A stretch of DNA of 64,000 nt from Longilinea sp035560795 (GCA_035560795.1 DATMYV010000012.1:62001-126000); one strand, 5' to 3'. Positions 16,610 to 26,210 are shown, numbered from the stretch's first letter. Program-made: numbers and translations. Notes: a model not told the origin generated them from the sequence alone.

Positions 16610-19600
16610 ATGTTTGAGTTTCATATTTCGCGGCTCGCACGGGACCGTTATCAGTTCGACCAGGCCTTATTCTCATTCAACGGCAATGTCATCCTGGCGA
16701 ATTTTCATGCTGCCCGGATCTTTGCCCAGAAAATCAATCAAAAACGGGATTTGATGCTATTTCCCGAAAAAGCCGTCAAAGCCGGCCAGGTCAATGCCAT
16801 GGGTTTGATCGATGAGATATTGCACCTGGTCATGTTGCTTTACCGCGAACAGAAATCTCCCCAGGTCATGGAACAAGCACTGGCGTACCTGGATGATCAA
16901 TTCACCCCTGCCGAGGTCGACCGGGCGCTCCTGCGCTTCACCACCGAGTTTCCGCCGGTGGCCGTCTATCAAGGGCAACTCAGCGTAGCAGAATATCTGA
17001 AGGGTGCAACGGATGGGTCATCCCACCGGGCCATAGCGCTGGAAGAAATGATCATGCTCTGGGTAGCCAACCGCAATCCAGCGGTCGAGCCCTTCACTGA
17101 ACTGTTCGACGATGAGAACCTGGCCGCCGAGACCGGCTACAAGAAGATACAAAATGCACTGTACAAATTCTTTGGTGATCAACCGCCTTTTGGTCCTGAT
17201 CAACAGAATCTTATCGATATGCTGCGCAGCCCGGCGGTGGCGGTGCCTTATTCGCTTTCCGGCCAACTGGAGTTTATCCGCGAGCGCTGGTCGGAATTGT
17301 TGGGTAAATATCTATACCGCCTGCTTAGCAGCCTGGACTTGATCAAAGAAGAAAGCCGTATGGTATTCGCGGGCGGCGGACCGGGTCCAACCCAGATTCC
17401 GGTGTACGACCGGGCTGCCTACGCCGGCGAAGTGGAAGCGTTCAGCCCCGACCGGGATTGGATGCCGCGCCTGGTGTTGATGGCCAAGAACTCCTTTGTC
17501 TGGCTCGATCAACTTTCCAGGAAATATCAACGTCCCATCCAGCACCTCGACCAGATTCCCGAAGAGGAATTGGAAACCCTGGCACGGCAAGGATTTACCG
17601 GTCTGTGGTTGATTGGGCTGTGGGAACGCAGTAAAGCCTCAGCCACCATCAAGCAATTATGCGGCAATCCGGACGCAATCGCATCGGCATATTCCCTGGC
17701 GGATTACCGCATTGCTGATGAACTGGGCGGCGAAGGCGCCTACCAGAACTTGCGCGAACGTGCCTGGCGCTTTGGCATCCGCCTGGCTAGCGATATGGTC
17801 CCCAATCACATGGCCATCGATTCCACCTGGGTGATCAATCATCCCGATTGGTTTGTTCAGCTTGATTATTGTCCTTACCCATCCTATTCGTTCACCAGCC
17901 GGGACTTATCGCCTGACAGTCGTGTCAGCGTAATGGTGGAAGACCATTATTACGACCGTACCGATGCTGCCGTGGTTTTCAAATACTATGATCACCGCGA
18001 CGGAAAGACGCGTTACATTTATCATGGCAACGACGGCACCAGCATGCCGTGGAACGACACTGCTCAACTCAATTACCTCAACCCAGCCGTGCGGGAAGCC
18101 GTCATCCAGACCATTCTGGATGTAGCACGACGCTTCCCCATCATCCGTTTCGACGCGGCCATGACGCTGGCTAAAAAGCACTATGAGCGCCTATGGTACC
18201 CTGAACCAGGCAGCGGCGGTGCCATTCCCAGCCGGTCGGACCATGCTCTGACTAAAGAACAATTTGAAGCTGCCTTCCCGGTCGAATTCTGGCGCGAGGT
18301 GGTCGATCGGGTCGCCAAGGAAGTGCCGGATACATTGCTGCTCGCAGAGGCTTTCTGGTTGATGGAAGGCTATTTTGTGCGTACGCTGGGCATGCATCGA
18401 GTCTACAATTCGGCGTTCATGAACATGCTGCGCAATGAGGATAACGCCGGCTACCGCACATTGATGAAAAACACGCTGGAATTCGACCCGGAAATTCTTA
18501 AGCGCTATGTCAACTTCATGAATAACCCGGACGAAAAGACCGCGATTGAGCAGTTTGGCAAAGGCGACAAATACTTCGGAATATGCACCATCATGTCCAC
18601 ACTACCCGGTCTGCCCATGTACGGTCACGGCCAGATCGAAGGCTTTTCCGAGAAATACGGCATGGAATTCAAACGCGCCTATTGGGATGAGACTCCCGAT
18701 CCGTACCTGCTCGAACGACACCAACGGGAGGTTTTCCCCTTGCTGCATCGCCGGGCAATCTTTGCTGGAGTGGAGAATTTCAGGTTGTATGATTTCTTTA
18801 CCCCAGAGGGCAGCGTCGATGAAAATGTCTATGCATATTCCAACTCTTTAGGACAGGAACGCGCTCTGGTGGTTTACAACAACCGTTTCGACTCCACGCG
18901 CGGATGGATCAAATCCTCCACTCAGGTCGCGGTTAAAGGTTCGGGCGGCGACCGCCAAATGTTGCAAAGCACGGTGGCACAAGGTCTCAACCTGCACCCA
19001 GGTGAAAACACATTTGTGATCTTCCAGGATCAAGTCACCCATTTGGAATATATCTTCCCAAGCCTCGATCTGCGCGATAAAGGCCTCTTCCTGCAGCTTA
19101 ACGGGTATAAAGCATACGTTTTCATGAATATCCGCGAGGTCGAGGACAATGAATGGCATACCTACCGGCAGGTTTGCGGCTATTTAAACGGCCGCGGCGT
19201 ACCAGCTGTCGAAGAAGCCATGCAGGAATTGGCACTTCAGCCAGTGCAGACTCCTTTCCAGCAAATTGTCAATGCGGGTTATTTCGGTTATTTGATGGAA
19301 AACCGCATTTCAGAGAAAAACCTGAATGTTTCCGGAAGCGTGTTGGATGAAGCCGAAAAGAAACTTTCCAATCTACTGGATGGCATTGGCTATCTGCAAC
19401 ACGCAGGCGCAAATCGGGAAGAAATCCTCGCGGAAGGCCGCAAGGGATTGGAATTCATTCTTACCCTGCCTCAATTGGATAAGAAGCAACCGTTAAAGGG
19501 AAAAGCCCTGCAAAAAGCCTTTGAGGAGTTGCGTCAGAATAACGATGAACAGCCAGTAGAATCCTGGTTTGTGATGTTTGGCTGGTCGTTTACTCACGCC

Positions 19601-20074
19601 CTTGGGAAACTGGTCTCTGAAGAGGGCTATGCTGAATTGAGCCAGAGCTGGTTCGACGAATGGAAATTCGGGAAAAATCTTTCCGATTGCGCAGTCAAAT
19701 TGGGACTCGAGGAAGAAGCTGCCTGGCGAATAACCGCAACCATCCGGCTGCTGATCGGGCAACAGGGCTGGTACTCCCGCGTGGGAAACCTTACCACCCG
19801 TCAGATCCTGGAAGACTGGTTAAATAATACTGAAATCCAGCAATTCCTGGGGATCAACCGTTTCAAGGAAGTGCTTTGGTTCAATCTGGAAGCCTTCAAC
19901 CAACTTGCGCACTGGATGACCTTGCTGGCATTGCTGGACGCGGCTTCCAATCCGAAAGCCAGTGCTGCTGAATTGGTCGAAACATTGGTGGGTAGCGCTG
20001 AAATAGCACGCAATTTACGAGCTGCTGCAAAGTTATCTGAATACCGCGTGACAAAATTATTGGAAGCAGCCTGA
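16610..20074 (+). CDS. Very large GH13 (alpha-amylase superfamily) protein
   Basis: 1154 residues with no signal peptide, so cytoplasmic. The GH13 barrel spans about 300-780. Conserved regions are DMVPNHM (Asp395), IIRFDAAM with nucleophile Asp515, LLAEAFW with acid/base Glu580, and MNNPDEK with Asp641. In the last, the usual HD is PD, so the transition-state His is missing. About 300 residues precede the barrel and about 370 follow it; both are rich in helices and match nothing I recognise. Likely substrates are alpha-glucans such as glycogen or maltodextrin, and the reaction may be transfer rather than hydrolysis. GGAGG lies 6 bases before the ATG. Confidence 0.85.
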   Translation: MFEFHISRLARDRYQFDQALFSFNGNVILANFHAARIFAQKINQKRDLMLFPEKAVKAGQVNAMGLIDEILHLVMLLYREQKSPQVMEQALAYLDDQFTPAEVDRALLRFTTEFPPVAVYQGQLSVAEYLKGATDGSSHRAIALEEMIMLWVANRNPAVEPFTELFDDENLAAETGYKKIQNALYKFFGDQPPFGPDQQNLIDMLRSPAVAVPYSLSGQLEFIRERWSELLGKYLYRLLSSLDLIKEESRMVFAGGGPGPTQIPVYDRAAYAGEVEAFSPDRDWMPRLVLMAKNSFVWLDQLSRKYQRPIQHLDQIPEEELETLARQGFTGLWLIGLWERSKASATIKQLCGNPDAIASAYSLADYRIADELGGEGAYQNLRERAWRFGIRLASDMVPNHMAIDSTWVINHPDWFVQLDYCPYPSYSFTSRDLSPDSRVSVMVEDHYYDRTDAAVVFKYYDHRDGKTRYIYHGNDGTSMPWNDTAQLNYLNPAVREAVIQTILDVARRFPIIRFDAAMTLAKKHYERLWYPEPGSGGAIPSRSDHALTKEQFEAAFPVEFWREVVDRVAKEVPDTLLLAEAFWLMEGYFVRTLGMHRVYNSAFMNMLRNEDNAGYRTLMKNTLEFDPEILKRYVNFMNNPDEKTAIEQFGKGDKYFGICTIMSTLPGLPMYGHGQIEGFSEKYGMEFKRAYWDETPDPYLLERHQREVFPLLHRRAIFAGVENFRLYDFFTPEGSVDENVYAYSNSLGQERALVVYNNRFDSTRGWIKSSTQVAVKGSGGDRQMLQSTVAQGLNLHPGENTFVIFQDQVTHLEYIFPSLDLRDKGLFLQLNGYKAYVFMNIREVEDNEWHTYRQVCGYLNGRGVPAVEEAMQELALQPVQTPFQQIVNAGYFGYLMENRISEKNLNVSGSVLDEAEKKLSNLLDGIGYLQHAGANREEILAEGRKGLEFILTLPQLDKKQPLKGKALQKAFEELRQNNDEQPVESWFVMFGWSFTHALGKLVSEEGYAELSQSWFDEWKFGKNLSDCAVKLGLEEEAAWRITATIRLLIGQQGWYSRVGNLTTRQILEDWLNNTEIQQFLGINRFKEVLWFNLEAFNQLAHWMTLLALLDAASNPKASAAELVETLVGSAEIARNLRAAAKLSEYRVTKLLEAA

Positions 20075-20095
20075 ACAATAACGCTAATCCTTTGA

Positions 20096-20130
20096 AACCA
20101 CGCCTGGGTTCTTGCGAATCAGGCGTGGTT
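20096..20130 (+). terminator. Rho-independent terminator of the large GH13 gene
   Basis: An 11-bp stem (AACCACGCCTG with CAGGCGTGGTT) with a 13-base loop, followed by TTT. It separates two convergent genes and may act both ways. Confidence 0.85.
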
Positions 20131-20142
20131 TTTAGTCGCTTA

Positions 20143-21180
20143 TCACCGTTTTAACAGGCGGGAGACAATCACCAGGGCTGCACCCAACAAGACTGCGGCA
20201 CAACCCCACGCCACCACAGAAAGGCAGAATCGGCTAAAAACGTTTACCAGGGCAGGGGTAAGAATCGTTGCCAGCCCATTTGGCAATTGCCTGGAGAAAA
20301 TGCTGTCCAACCAGGGTGCCAGGGTGCTTTCCCTCACCGCTGCCAAAACAAACCCGATCCCTGCGGCGATTATGCCAGCCGGGCTCAAGGGCAGACCGAT
20401 GGCGAGGAATCCCTTTCGCATCGATCCTCCCATCACCAGCAATATGAGCAGCGCCGAGCCAACCGCCAACCAGGGCGTCCACGGCAATAAACGAACCATA
20501 ACACGAACAACCAGTACCCCCGGAGAAATGGCGGCTGACGGTCCAACCTGAAAGGGTAAACTAGCCGGCAGTTGCGCGCCTAATTGCAGTAGTTCATTTT
20601 CAACAGAGCGTACGACCAGCGGACGGAATGTATCGGGTGGTTGGCACAGTGGGATGGCGGCTGTCGAACTGCCCGCAACAGTCAGTGCCAAATTAGCCAG
20701 ATCAAGAGCGCTGCAGGCATTCGAGGATCCAACTATCCGCTCTGCCACCGTCGCGAGGGAGTCGCCTGTCAGACGGGTACGCACATCAGTAAGGTCCAGA
20801 GTAACATTCAACGAGTCCGTTTTACCCAAGAGGTATTCCTGGACCTGGCGGGCGATCACCGCCGATTGAATCGCTGTCCAATCTGCCGGTAATAATTGTT
20901 CGATAATGCCAGCCAATTCCCCACGGTTGAGCGCTGACAGGTAATTCGAACTGCCATCTGGCAGCTGAAGGTTCCCGTCGATGATCCAACCCGCCACCAG
21001 GTCCGGCATTCTTTCGGAAAGATCCGAAGCCAGAATTTCTTCGGTAACTGCATCCGGCTTGAACAGGAATCGTTCCGCCGGAAAATAAAATAAAGCTGCG
21101 ATCACCGAGGCCAGAAATACCGTTCCAAAAATAATTACCAATGCAATTGCTGATGTATTGGTTCTCGTGTTTAAATTCAT
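20143..21180 (-). CDS. Integral membrane protein of unknown function
   Basis: 345 residues. An N-terminal transmembrane helix (about 11-33) is followed by a ~190-residue extracytoplasmic region holding two cysteines (CSALDLANLALTVAG ... PLCQPP) that may form a disulfide. Three further hydrophobic segments lie in the C-terminal third. I recognise no family. The fold, with an outer domain between membrane helices, would suit a surface sensor or envelope factor, but this is a guess. It diverges from phhB and is monocistronic. Confidence 0.7.
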   Translation of the reverse strand: MNLNTRTNTSAIALVIIFGTVFLASVIAALFYFPAERFLFKPDAVTEEILASDLSERMPDLVAGWIIDGNLQLPDGSSNYLSALNRGELAGIIEQLLPADWTAIQSAVIARQVQEYLLGKTDSLNVTLDLTDVRTRLTGDSLATVAERIVGSSNACSALDLANLALTVAGSSTAAIPLCQPPDTFRPLVVRSVENELLQLGAQLPASLPFQVGPSAAISPGVLVVRVMVRLLPWTPWLAVGSALLILLVMGGSMRKGFLAIGLPLSPAGIIAAGIGFVLAAVRESTLAPWLDSIFSRQLPNGLATILTPALVNVFSRFCLSVVAWGCAAVLLGAALVIVSRLLKR

Positions 21181-21200
21181 TCCTGCTCTTTCGCGCTCCT

Positions 21201-21229
21201 TTGGTTTCCGAGCGCCGCTGAATTATAAT
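21201..21229 (+). promoter_or_regulatory. Sigma-70 promoter of the pterin dehydratase gene
   Basis: TTGGTT (21201-21206) and TATAAT (21224-21229) with a 17-base spacer. It overlaps the frame that runs further upstream, and so supports the ATG at 21266. Confidence 0.7.
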
Positions 21230-21265
21230 GGTTTATTGAATTATCCAACCTATGGAGAATCCGTT

Positions 21266-21619
21266 ATGAGCAATCTCAAAAACGAAAATTGCATACCATG
21301 CATGGGCGGCATCCCTCCACTCAGCCTGGCGGCAATTCAGTCTTACCTGCCTGAGGTACCTGAATGGCAATTATTGGAAGAAGACCTAGTTCAAAAAATT
21401 CGCCGGGTGTTTCCATTTACAGAATATGCCCGGGGAATTTCCTTTGCGCAACAGGTCGGGATGTTAGCCGAAGAAGAAGGTCATCATCCCGTCATACTGA
21501 TCGAATGGGGTCGGGTGACCGTTACCTGGTGGACGCACAAGATTAATGGCCTGCACCGCAATGATTTCATCATGGCAGCCAAGACCGATGAGTTATACAA
21601 ACTCAGTAAAGACAATTAA
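21266..21619 (+). CDS. phhB: 4a-hydroxytetrahydrobiopterin dehydratase (PCD/DCoH)
   Basis: 117-residue pterin-4a-carbinolamine dehydratase. The signature is EEEGHHPVILIEWGRVTVTW followed by THKINGLHRNDF, with the two adjacent active-site histidines and the later His. It recycles the pterin cofactor of aromatic amino acid hydroxylases. No hydroxylase is in the window, and in many bacteria the protein has a molybdopterin-related or unknown role. Start at 21266 is set by GGAGA 7 bases upstream and the promoter inside the longer frame. Its stop overlaps that of the convergent GH13 gene by 4 bases. Confidence 0.92.
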   Translation: MSNLKNENCIPCMGGIPPLSLAAIQSYLPEVPEWQLLEEDLVQKIRRVFPFTEYARGISFAQQVGMLAEEEGHHPVILIEWGRVTVTWWTHKINGLHRNDFIMAAKTDELYKLSKDN

Positions 21620-23019
21620 ACCAGGGTAAGCCAGGTCCCGCTCCACGGCCGCAAAGATAAAGTCAATTCATTGCCTGAAACGAAATACTGCTGCGATGCG
21701 AGCAAGTCGGTGATAATCTGCCCGTCGCGCCAGCCTATTTTATCAGCGCTTAATCGCGCTGACCTGCGTGTTGCGCTGGCGTTGATTGCCACCGCCACGT
21801 GCGAATTACCCAGCGTCCGCACGAAAGCCAAGCAGCCGCGACCATCCTCAGCCAGCAGGTTTTGATAACTTCCGCGGCGTAGCACTGGCAGACGTTTACG
21901 CCAGTGGATCAGGTTTTGCAGGAATCCGCGTAATTCTGACCTTTGATCCAACGTCTCCCAAGGGAAGGCTTGCCGGCATTCGGGATCTTTGCCGCCCTCA
22001 AGCCCGACTTCATCGCCGTAATAGACCGCCGGTGCGCCTGGCAATGCCATTTGAATTAACCAGGCTAACCTCAGTTTTCCCTGGTCCCCGTTTACCATGG
22101 TCAATGCCCGCTCCGTGTCGTGCGAGTCGAGCAAATTGTACATGGCATAGGAATTTTCCAACGGAAATTGCCTGTGAAGTAGCGATTCCAATTTGTCTGA
22201 AAAGGCGCTAACAGTGCCTTTACCTGCCAGCATACCCAGCAACGATTCTCGTAAAGGGTAATTCATCAGGCCATCAAAATGGGCATCGCCCACCCAGCGT
22301 GGATCGCCGTTCCAGATTTCGCCGACCAGGTAAGCATCCGGGTTGGCTGATTTAACGACCCGGCGAAATTCTGCCCAGAAATGGTCGTCATCGATCTCGT
22401 TCGGTACGTCCAACCGCCATCCGTCTGCGCCTTGCTCGATCCAATAGCGCGCCACATGCATCAGGTAGGCCCTCACCTGCGGATTGGCAGTGTTTAATTT
22501 GGGCAGGCTTTTGTGCTTCCACCAACCCAGGTAGGTGGTTGCATCTCCCGGACTGTATGCGTCGACTGGATACTTCAGAACGTGAAACCAATCCCGGTAG
22601 GCTGAGTGTTCCTGGTTTTCAAGCAGATCGGCAAAGGCAAAAAAGCCGCGGCCAACATGGTTGAAAACCCCATCCAGCACAATTCGGATTTCATTTTGGT
22701 GAGCTGCATCGATCAAGGCATGAAAATCACGCAAGTCGCCTAATTTTGGATCGATTTTCAGATAATCGTAGGTATTGTAGCGGTGATTCGAACCGGCTTG
22801 AAAAATGGGGTTGAGATAAATGGCATTGATGCCGAGATCCAACAGGTAATCCATTTTCTGGATGATGCCGCGTAAATCGCCGCCTTGAAAACCATAACCA
22901 GTCGGCACAGCCCCCCAGGGTTGTTTATCCGGTGGATCATTGGATTCATCCCCATTCGCGAACCGGTCCGGAAAAATTTGATAAAAAATTGCATCTTCTA
23001 TCCAGTATGGAACAGCCAT
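21616..23019 (-). CDS. GH13 glycosidase, neopullulanase/cyclomaltodextrinase-like
   Basis: 467 residues, no signal peptide, so cytoplasmic. All four GH13 regions are intact: DGVFNH (Asp116), WRLDVPNE with nucleophile Asp204, VGEIW with Glu234, and LLDSHDTER with Asp301. Segments such as LNPIFQAGSNHRYNTYDY and LPKLNTANPQVR are typical of the neopullulanase and cyclomaltodextrinase group. The N-terminal CBM34 domain of that group is missing, so the protein is shorter than classical members (about 580). It should cleave short maltodextrins after uptake. It lies 24 bases after panE-like, with GGAGAT before the ATG. Confidence 0.9.
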   Translation of the reverse strand: MAVPYWIEDAIFYQIFPDRFANGDESNDPPDKQPWGAVPTGYGFQGGDLRGIIQKMDYLLDLGINAIYLNPIFQAGSNHRYNTYDYLKIDPKLGDLRDFHALIDAAHQNEIRIVLDGVFNHVGRGFFAFADLLENQEHSAYRDWFHVLKYPVDAYSPGDATTYLGWWKHKSLPKLNTANPQVRAYLMHVARYWIEQGADGWRLDVPNEIDDDHFWAEFRRVVKSANPDAYLVGEIWNGDPRWVGDAHFDGLMNYPLRESLLGMLAGKGTVSAFSDKLESLLHRQFPLENSYAMYNLLDSHDTERALTMVNGDQGKLRLAWLIQMALPGAPAVYYGDEVGLEGGKDPECRQAFPWETLDQRSELRGFLQNLIHWRKRLPVLRRGSYQNLLAEDGRGCLAFVRTLGNSHVAVAINASATRRSARLSADKIGWRDGQIITDLLASQQYFVSGNELTLSLRPWSGTWLTLV

Positions 23020-23043
23020 GTACTTATCTCCAATGATGGCGAA

Positions 23044-24084
23044 TCAAATTTCGGGTACGTCCTTCAAAAATGCCTCCGGACGGTGTGCATAGGTCTCCAG
23101 TGGGAGGCGGCCTTCTGATATTGAATTCAATGTTTCATTGTAAAACCGGTTGACCGGTGTTGAAATCCCGACATCCTTGCCAAATCGGACCACAGCACCG
23201 TTTAGATAATCAACTTCGCTACGTCCGCGGCCCTGGTGCAAATCGATATGGAATGACGGCATCTTGCCGCCCCTGCCTGATCCCAATGCACGCTGCAACA
23301 GCATCTGACTGATGACGGAGGGAGCTTTGATTAATGTTACCAACATTCTGACAGGCGTTCGCGGAAGATCAACCACCGCTATATGTAGAGCCTGCATCAC
23401 CCGCAGCGCTTCGCGCAACATGCGCATTTCCAGTTGGAATAATTTACGGTCAGCAAATATTTCCCCCGGCGTCATATCCAGGATGGCCGAGGATGCATTG
23501 GCCTGTAAATTTGTCAGCATTTTTGACCATTTCATGGCTGGACCGTCTGGGTAAGCATGGGCATGCAAACCTGCCCGGTTCAGGGCCTCCAACAGACCTG
23601 GGATGCGGTTTTCGCGCTCCGCCACGCCTACCCCGCGCAGCCTTTCAACCACAACATCGCCCAGTCCGCGGCGGCCGATGGCCGTTGTCACCGTGCCGGC
23701 AACAACATGATCCTTTCCAAGAAAATCGCCGATCAACGCTTCATTTTCAACACCGTTTTGAAAGCAAACCACCGGCGGCAAACGGTCCACAAAAGGTTGA
23801 AGACTCTCCATCAAATTATGCGTATCAAACGATTTCACTGCCAGAATTGCGGCATCGAAAGGACCCGCTTCCAATGCCTGTTCGATATTGCTGACTATAA
23901 TCGGATTGGCTACACGCAGTTCTTTTCCGTCTAACCCCACCTTCAGTCCGCGGCTGTGAAGCGTCTCTGCAACTTCTGCCCGTTCCAGAAAAACAATTTG
24001 CTGACCGCTGGCGGCCAGGCTTGCGCCCAAATAGGTTCCGATTGCTCCGCAACCGAATACCAGGAAACGTAATGTTTCCGTCAT
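23044..24084 (-). CDS. 2-dehydropantoate 2-reductase family protein (PanE/ApbA)
   Basis: 346 residues from the ATG at 24084, which overlaps the fmt stop (ATGA) and so fixes the start. NADP-binding GCGAIGTYLG lies at the N-terminus, FQNGVENE further on, and KWSKMLTNLQANASSAI carries the catalytic Lys and Asn of ketopantoate reductases. Family members reduce 2-dehydropantoate to pantoate for coenzyme A, but many paralogues in this family act on other 2-keto acids. No panB or panC is nearby, so the pantothenate role is probable rather than sure. It is in an operon with fmt and the GH13 gene. Confidence 0.8.
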   Translation of the reverse strand: MTETLRFLVFGCGAIGTYLGASLAASGQQIVFLERAEVAETLHSRGLKVGLDGKELRVANPIIVSNIEQALEAGPFDAAILAVKSFDTHNLMESLQPFVDRLPPVVCFQNGVENEALIGDFLGKDHVVAGTVTTAIGRRGLGDVVVERLRGVGVAERENRIPGLLEALNRAGLHAHAYPDGPAMKWSKMLTNLQANASSAILDMTPGEIFADRKLFQLEMRMLREALRVMQALHIAVVDLPRTPVRMLVTLIKAPSVISQMLLQRALGSGRGGKMPSFHIDLHQGRGRSEVDYLNGAVVRFGKDVGISTPVNRFYNETLNSISEGRLPLETYAHRPEAFLKDVPEI

Positions 24085-24998
24085 ACGCTGCTCACCCATT
24101 GCCGTGCCCCGCGCAGAAAAACATCGCCCGCCATGGGACGTTTTCCGGCTGGTTGAACTTCATCCAAAACAAGCCAACCATCGGCCGTTCCAATCGCTGG
24201 ATATTGTCCAATCACTCCACGTTGCCCAGGTTGGGCCATTTCTTTCTCGACATGTGAACGCAATACTTTGAGCAATTCACCCTGAAAAAAAGTATATGCA
24301 GCCGGCCAGGGTAAAAAAGCCCGTACCTGACGTTCCAAATTCATCGCCGGATGGGAAAAATCCAACACGCCCTGTTCCTTGGTTAATAGCGAAGCATGAG
24401 TCGCGCGGCTATCATCCTGAGGCTTGGTTTCAAGTCTTCCAGAGAAATAATCTGGCAGGGTCTCGACCAGTAATTTTGCACCGTCTTCTGCCAGCCGTTC
24501 CCCCAAACTGCCTGCTGTGTCATTTGACAGAACCGGCATGGCTCGCTGGCTAAGGATGGCACCAGTGTCGATGCCGGCGTCCATGCGCATAATGGTAACG
24601 CCTGTCTCGTTATCGCCGTGTAAAATCGCCGCCTGAATGGGAGCAGCGCCCCGCCAGCGCGGCAGGCAGGATGCGTGGACATTGATGCAACCAAAACGCG
24701 GCAGGTCCAGGACAGTCTGGCGAAGGATTTGCCCAAAGGCAGCCACGACGATCACATCCGGTGACCAGCTGATGAGTCTCTCCATCGCTTCCGGCTCGCG
24801 CAGTTTTTGCGGTTGAATGACTTCTATGCCCAACTGCATCGCCATTTGCTTTACAGGGGGTGGCGTCAGCATCCGTCCCCGCCCCGCGGGTCGATCTGGT
24901 TGAGTGACGACCCCAACCAATGAGTAGTTTTTTTCTAAAGCCGCCAGGGTTGGCAGAGCGAAATCCGGCGATCCCATAAATACCACGCGAAAAGTCAT
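24081..24998 (-). CDS. fmt: Methionyl-tRNA formyltransferase
   Basis: 305 residues, standard for Fmt. It formylates initiator methionyl-tRNA using 10-formyl-tetrahydrofolate. Motifs are VVFMGSPDFA at the start, INVHASCLPRWRGAAPIQ with the catalytic Asn and His, and GVTIMRMDAGIDTG with the catalytic Asp. The C-terminal OB-fold domain is present. SLLP of most Fmt proteins is SCLP here. A -10-like TAGAAT with TG extension (25006-25011) ends 7 bases before the ATG, and there is no ribosome-binding site, so initiation may be leaderless. No def gene is adjacent. Confidence 0.95.
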   Translation of the reverse strand: MTFRVVFMGSPDFALPTLAALEKNYSLVGVVTQPDRPAGRGRMLTPPPVKQMAMQLGIEVIQPQKLREPEAMERLISWSPDVIVVAAFGQILRQTVLDLPRFGCINVHASCLPRWRGAAPIQAAILHGDNETGVTIMRMDAGIDTGAILSQRAMPVLSNDTAGSLGERLAEDGAKLLVETLPDYFSGRLETKPQDDSRATHASLLTKEQGVLDFSHPAMNLERQVRAFLPWPAAYTFFQGELLKVLRSHVEKEMAQPGQRGVIGQYPAIGTADGWLVLDEVQPAGKRPMAGDVFLRGARQWVSSV

Positions 24999-25005
24999 GC
25001 ACTCG

Positions 25006-25011
25006 ATTCTA
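25006..25011 (-). promoter_or_regulatory. -10-like box just before fmt
   Basis: TGCTAGAAT on the minus strand ends 7 bases before the fmt ATG. It would give a leaderless fmt mRNA independent of the gene upstream. Confidence 0.4.
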
Positions 25012-25058
25012 GCATAACTTCAACGCGGCGTGAGGTTTTCAAATTGCCATGCAAGCAG

Positions 25059-26111
25059 CTACCCGGGCATCGCTTGCTGTCCGTCGGGCGTATCGATGAT
25101 CTTCCAACCCAACTCGGCAGCCTGCGCCCGGATATGGTCTGACGCACTCCAATCCTTTCGGTTGCGTGCCTGTTCACGTTGAGCCACAAGGGCGGCAATT
25201 TGTTCCGGGACCTTAACTTCTTCAGCCTCCCCACTGCTATGGAAGGAAAATCCGCTAATTTTTTCCCAAACAGTTGAATCAATTCCATCCTCAAGGTTCT
25301 CTGGCAGCTGGTATTCTCCCAAGAGGTCTACTGGAAAAACATCTCCTGAACAAAAATGTAACTCATCCTGCCCATTCAAAATATGCACGCCGTCTCTTCC
25401 GGTCACGCGGCAGGATCTGTTGACCAGATCGATAATCATGCCAGAATGTTCATCGATACCAATCACCACCATTTTTGCAGGCAACTGCTCTTGCAGGTAC
25501 TCAAAACGCTGCCTGCCGATGAAACAACGACCGGTATCGACGTCCTGACCGCCTTCGGTATTGTTCCAATGTGGGACAATCACACAATGCAGGCCAAAAT
25601 CGCCCAGCAGATCCAGGCCGGGTTTCCAATAGGGGTCTTCTCCAACCTTAAATATCTCATAAACCGGTATCGATAAAGCGCCCATAGCAACAGTAGCAGC
25701 GCTAGCCAATGCCAGTGCAGCACCATGGCGGTGGCGGGCACGGATCAGGTCCCATGCCAGGCTGCTTTGCAGTTGGCGAACCGTATAGCTAGGACTGCCT
25801 GGCCCCATAAAGATCAAATTGCTATCAATCAACGGAGCCAATATATCCCAATCATCCGTTCCACCGACCCCGCGGCGTCTGGCTGGCACCAATTGAAAGT
25901 GCGGTTTGTAATTCTGCAACCGTTTCTGCATGTATTCGCCCACCCGGCCTGCGACCTGGGACGCGTTCAACTCAAAACCAGCCGGTGTTTCCATCACGGC
26001 AATATTGAGAGGCACCGGTAAATGACGAGCCAGCAGCTCAAAAGCCTGTCCCCCGCGGGCGGCCGTCTCTCCAGAGCCAATCAATGCTATTTTTCCAGGG
26101 CCAGCCATCAT
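25059..26111 (-). CDS. Peptidase S51-like protein fused to a CysRS-type C-terminal tail
   Basis: 350 residues. The first ~295 resemble peptidase S51 (cyanophycinase/dipeptidase E) and type 1 amidotransferase-like proteins: IALIGSGE at the start, MGPGSPSYT, and ALASAATVAMGA at the nucleophile elbow with Ser137 (the usual GxSAGA is ASAAT). His181 lies in VPHWNN. Residues of about 302-345 (ALVAQREQARNRKDWSASDH, then IRAQAAELG and DTPDG) match the C-terminal helical tail of cysteinyl-tRNA synthetases. No synthetase catalytic domain is present. Function unknown; a peptide-cleaving or amide-hydrolysing enzyme is likely. ATG 26108 is an equally possible start. Confidence 0.75.
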   Translation of the reverse strand: MMAGPGKIALIGSGETAARGGQAFELLARHLPVPLNIAVMETPAGFELNASQVAGRVGEYMQKRLQNYKPHFQLVPARRRGVGGTDDWDILAPLIDSNLIFMGPGSPSYTVRQLQSSLAWDLIRARHRHGAALALASAATVAMGALSIPVYEIFKVGEDPYWKPGLDLLGDFGLHCVIVPHWNNTEGGQDVDTGRCFIGRQRFEYLQEQLPAKMVVIGIDEHSGMIIDLVNRSCRVTGRDGVHILNGQDELHFCSGDVFPVDLLGEYQLPENLEDGIDSTVWEKISGFSFHSSGEAEEVKVPEQIAALVAQREQARNRKDWSASDHIRAQAAELGWKIIDTPDGQQAMPG

Positions 26112-26182
26112 TACCTCATCTGGTAAATATATTCATTGTAAAACGAGATTTATATCGATCCAAAGTATTATGCCGTACAGCA

Positions 26183-26210
26183 ATGATACTTTATCCGGCT
26201 GTAATGTCAA
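26183..26210 (-). promoter_or_regulatory. Sigma-70 promoter of the S51-like gene
   Basis: On the minus strand, TTGACA (26205-26210) and TATCAT (26183-26188) with a 16-base spacer. It should drive the leftward S51-fmt-panE-GH13 run. Confidence 0.7.
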
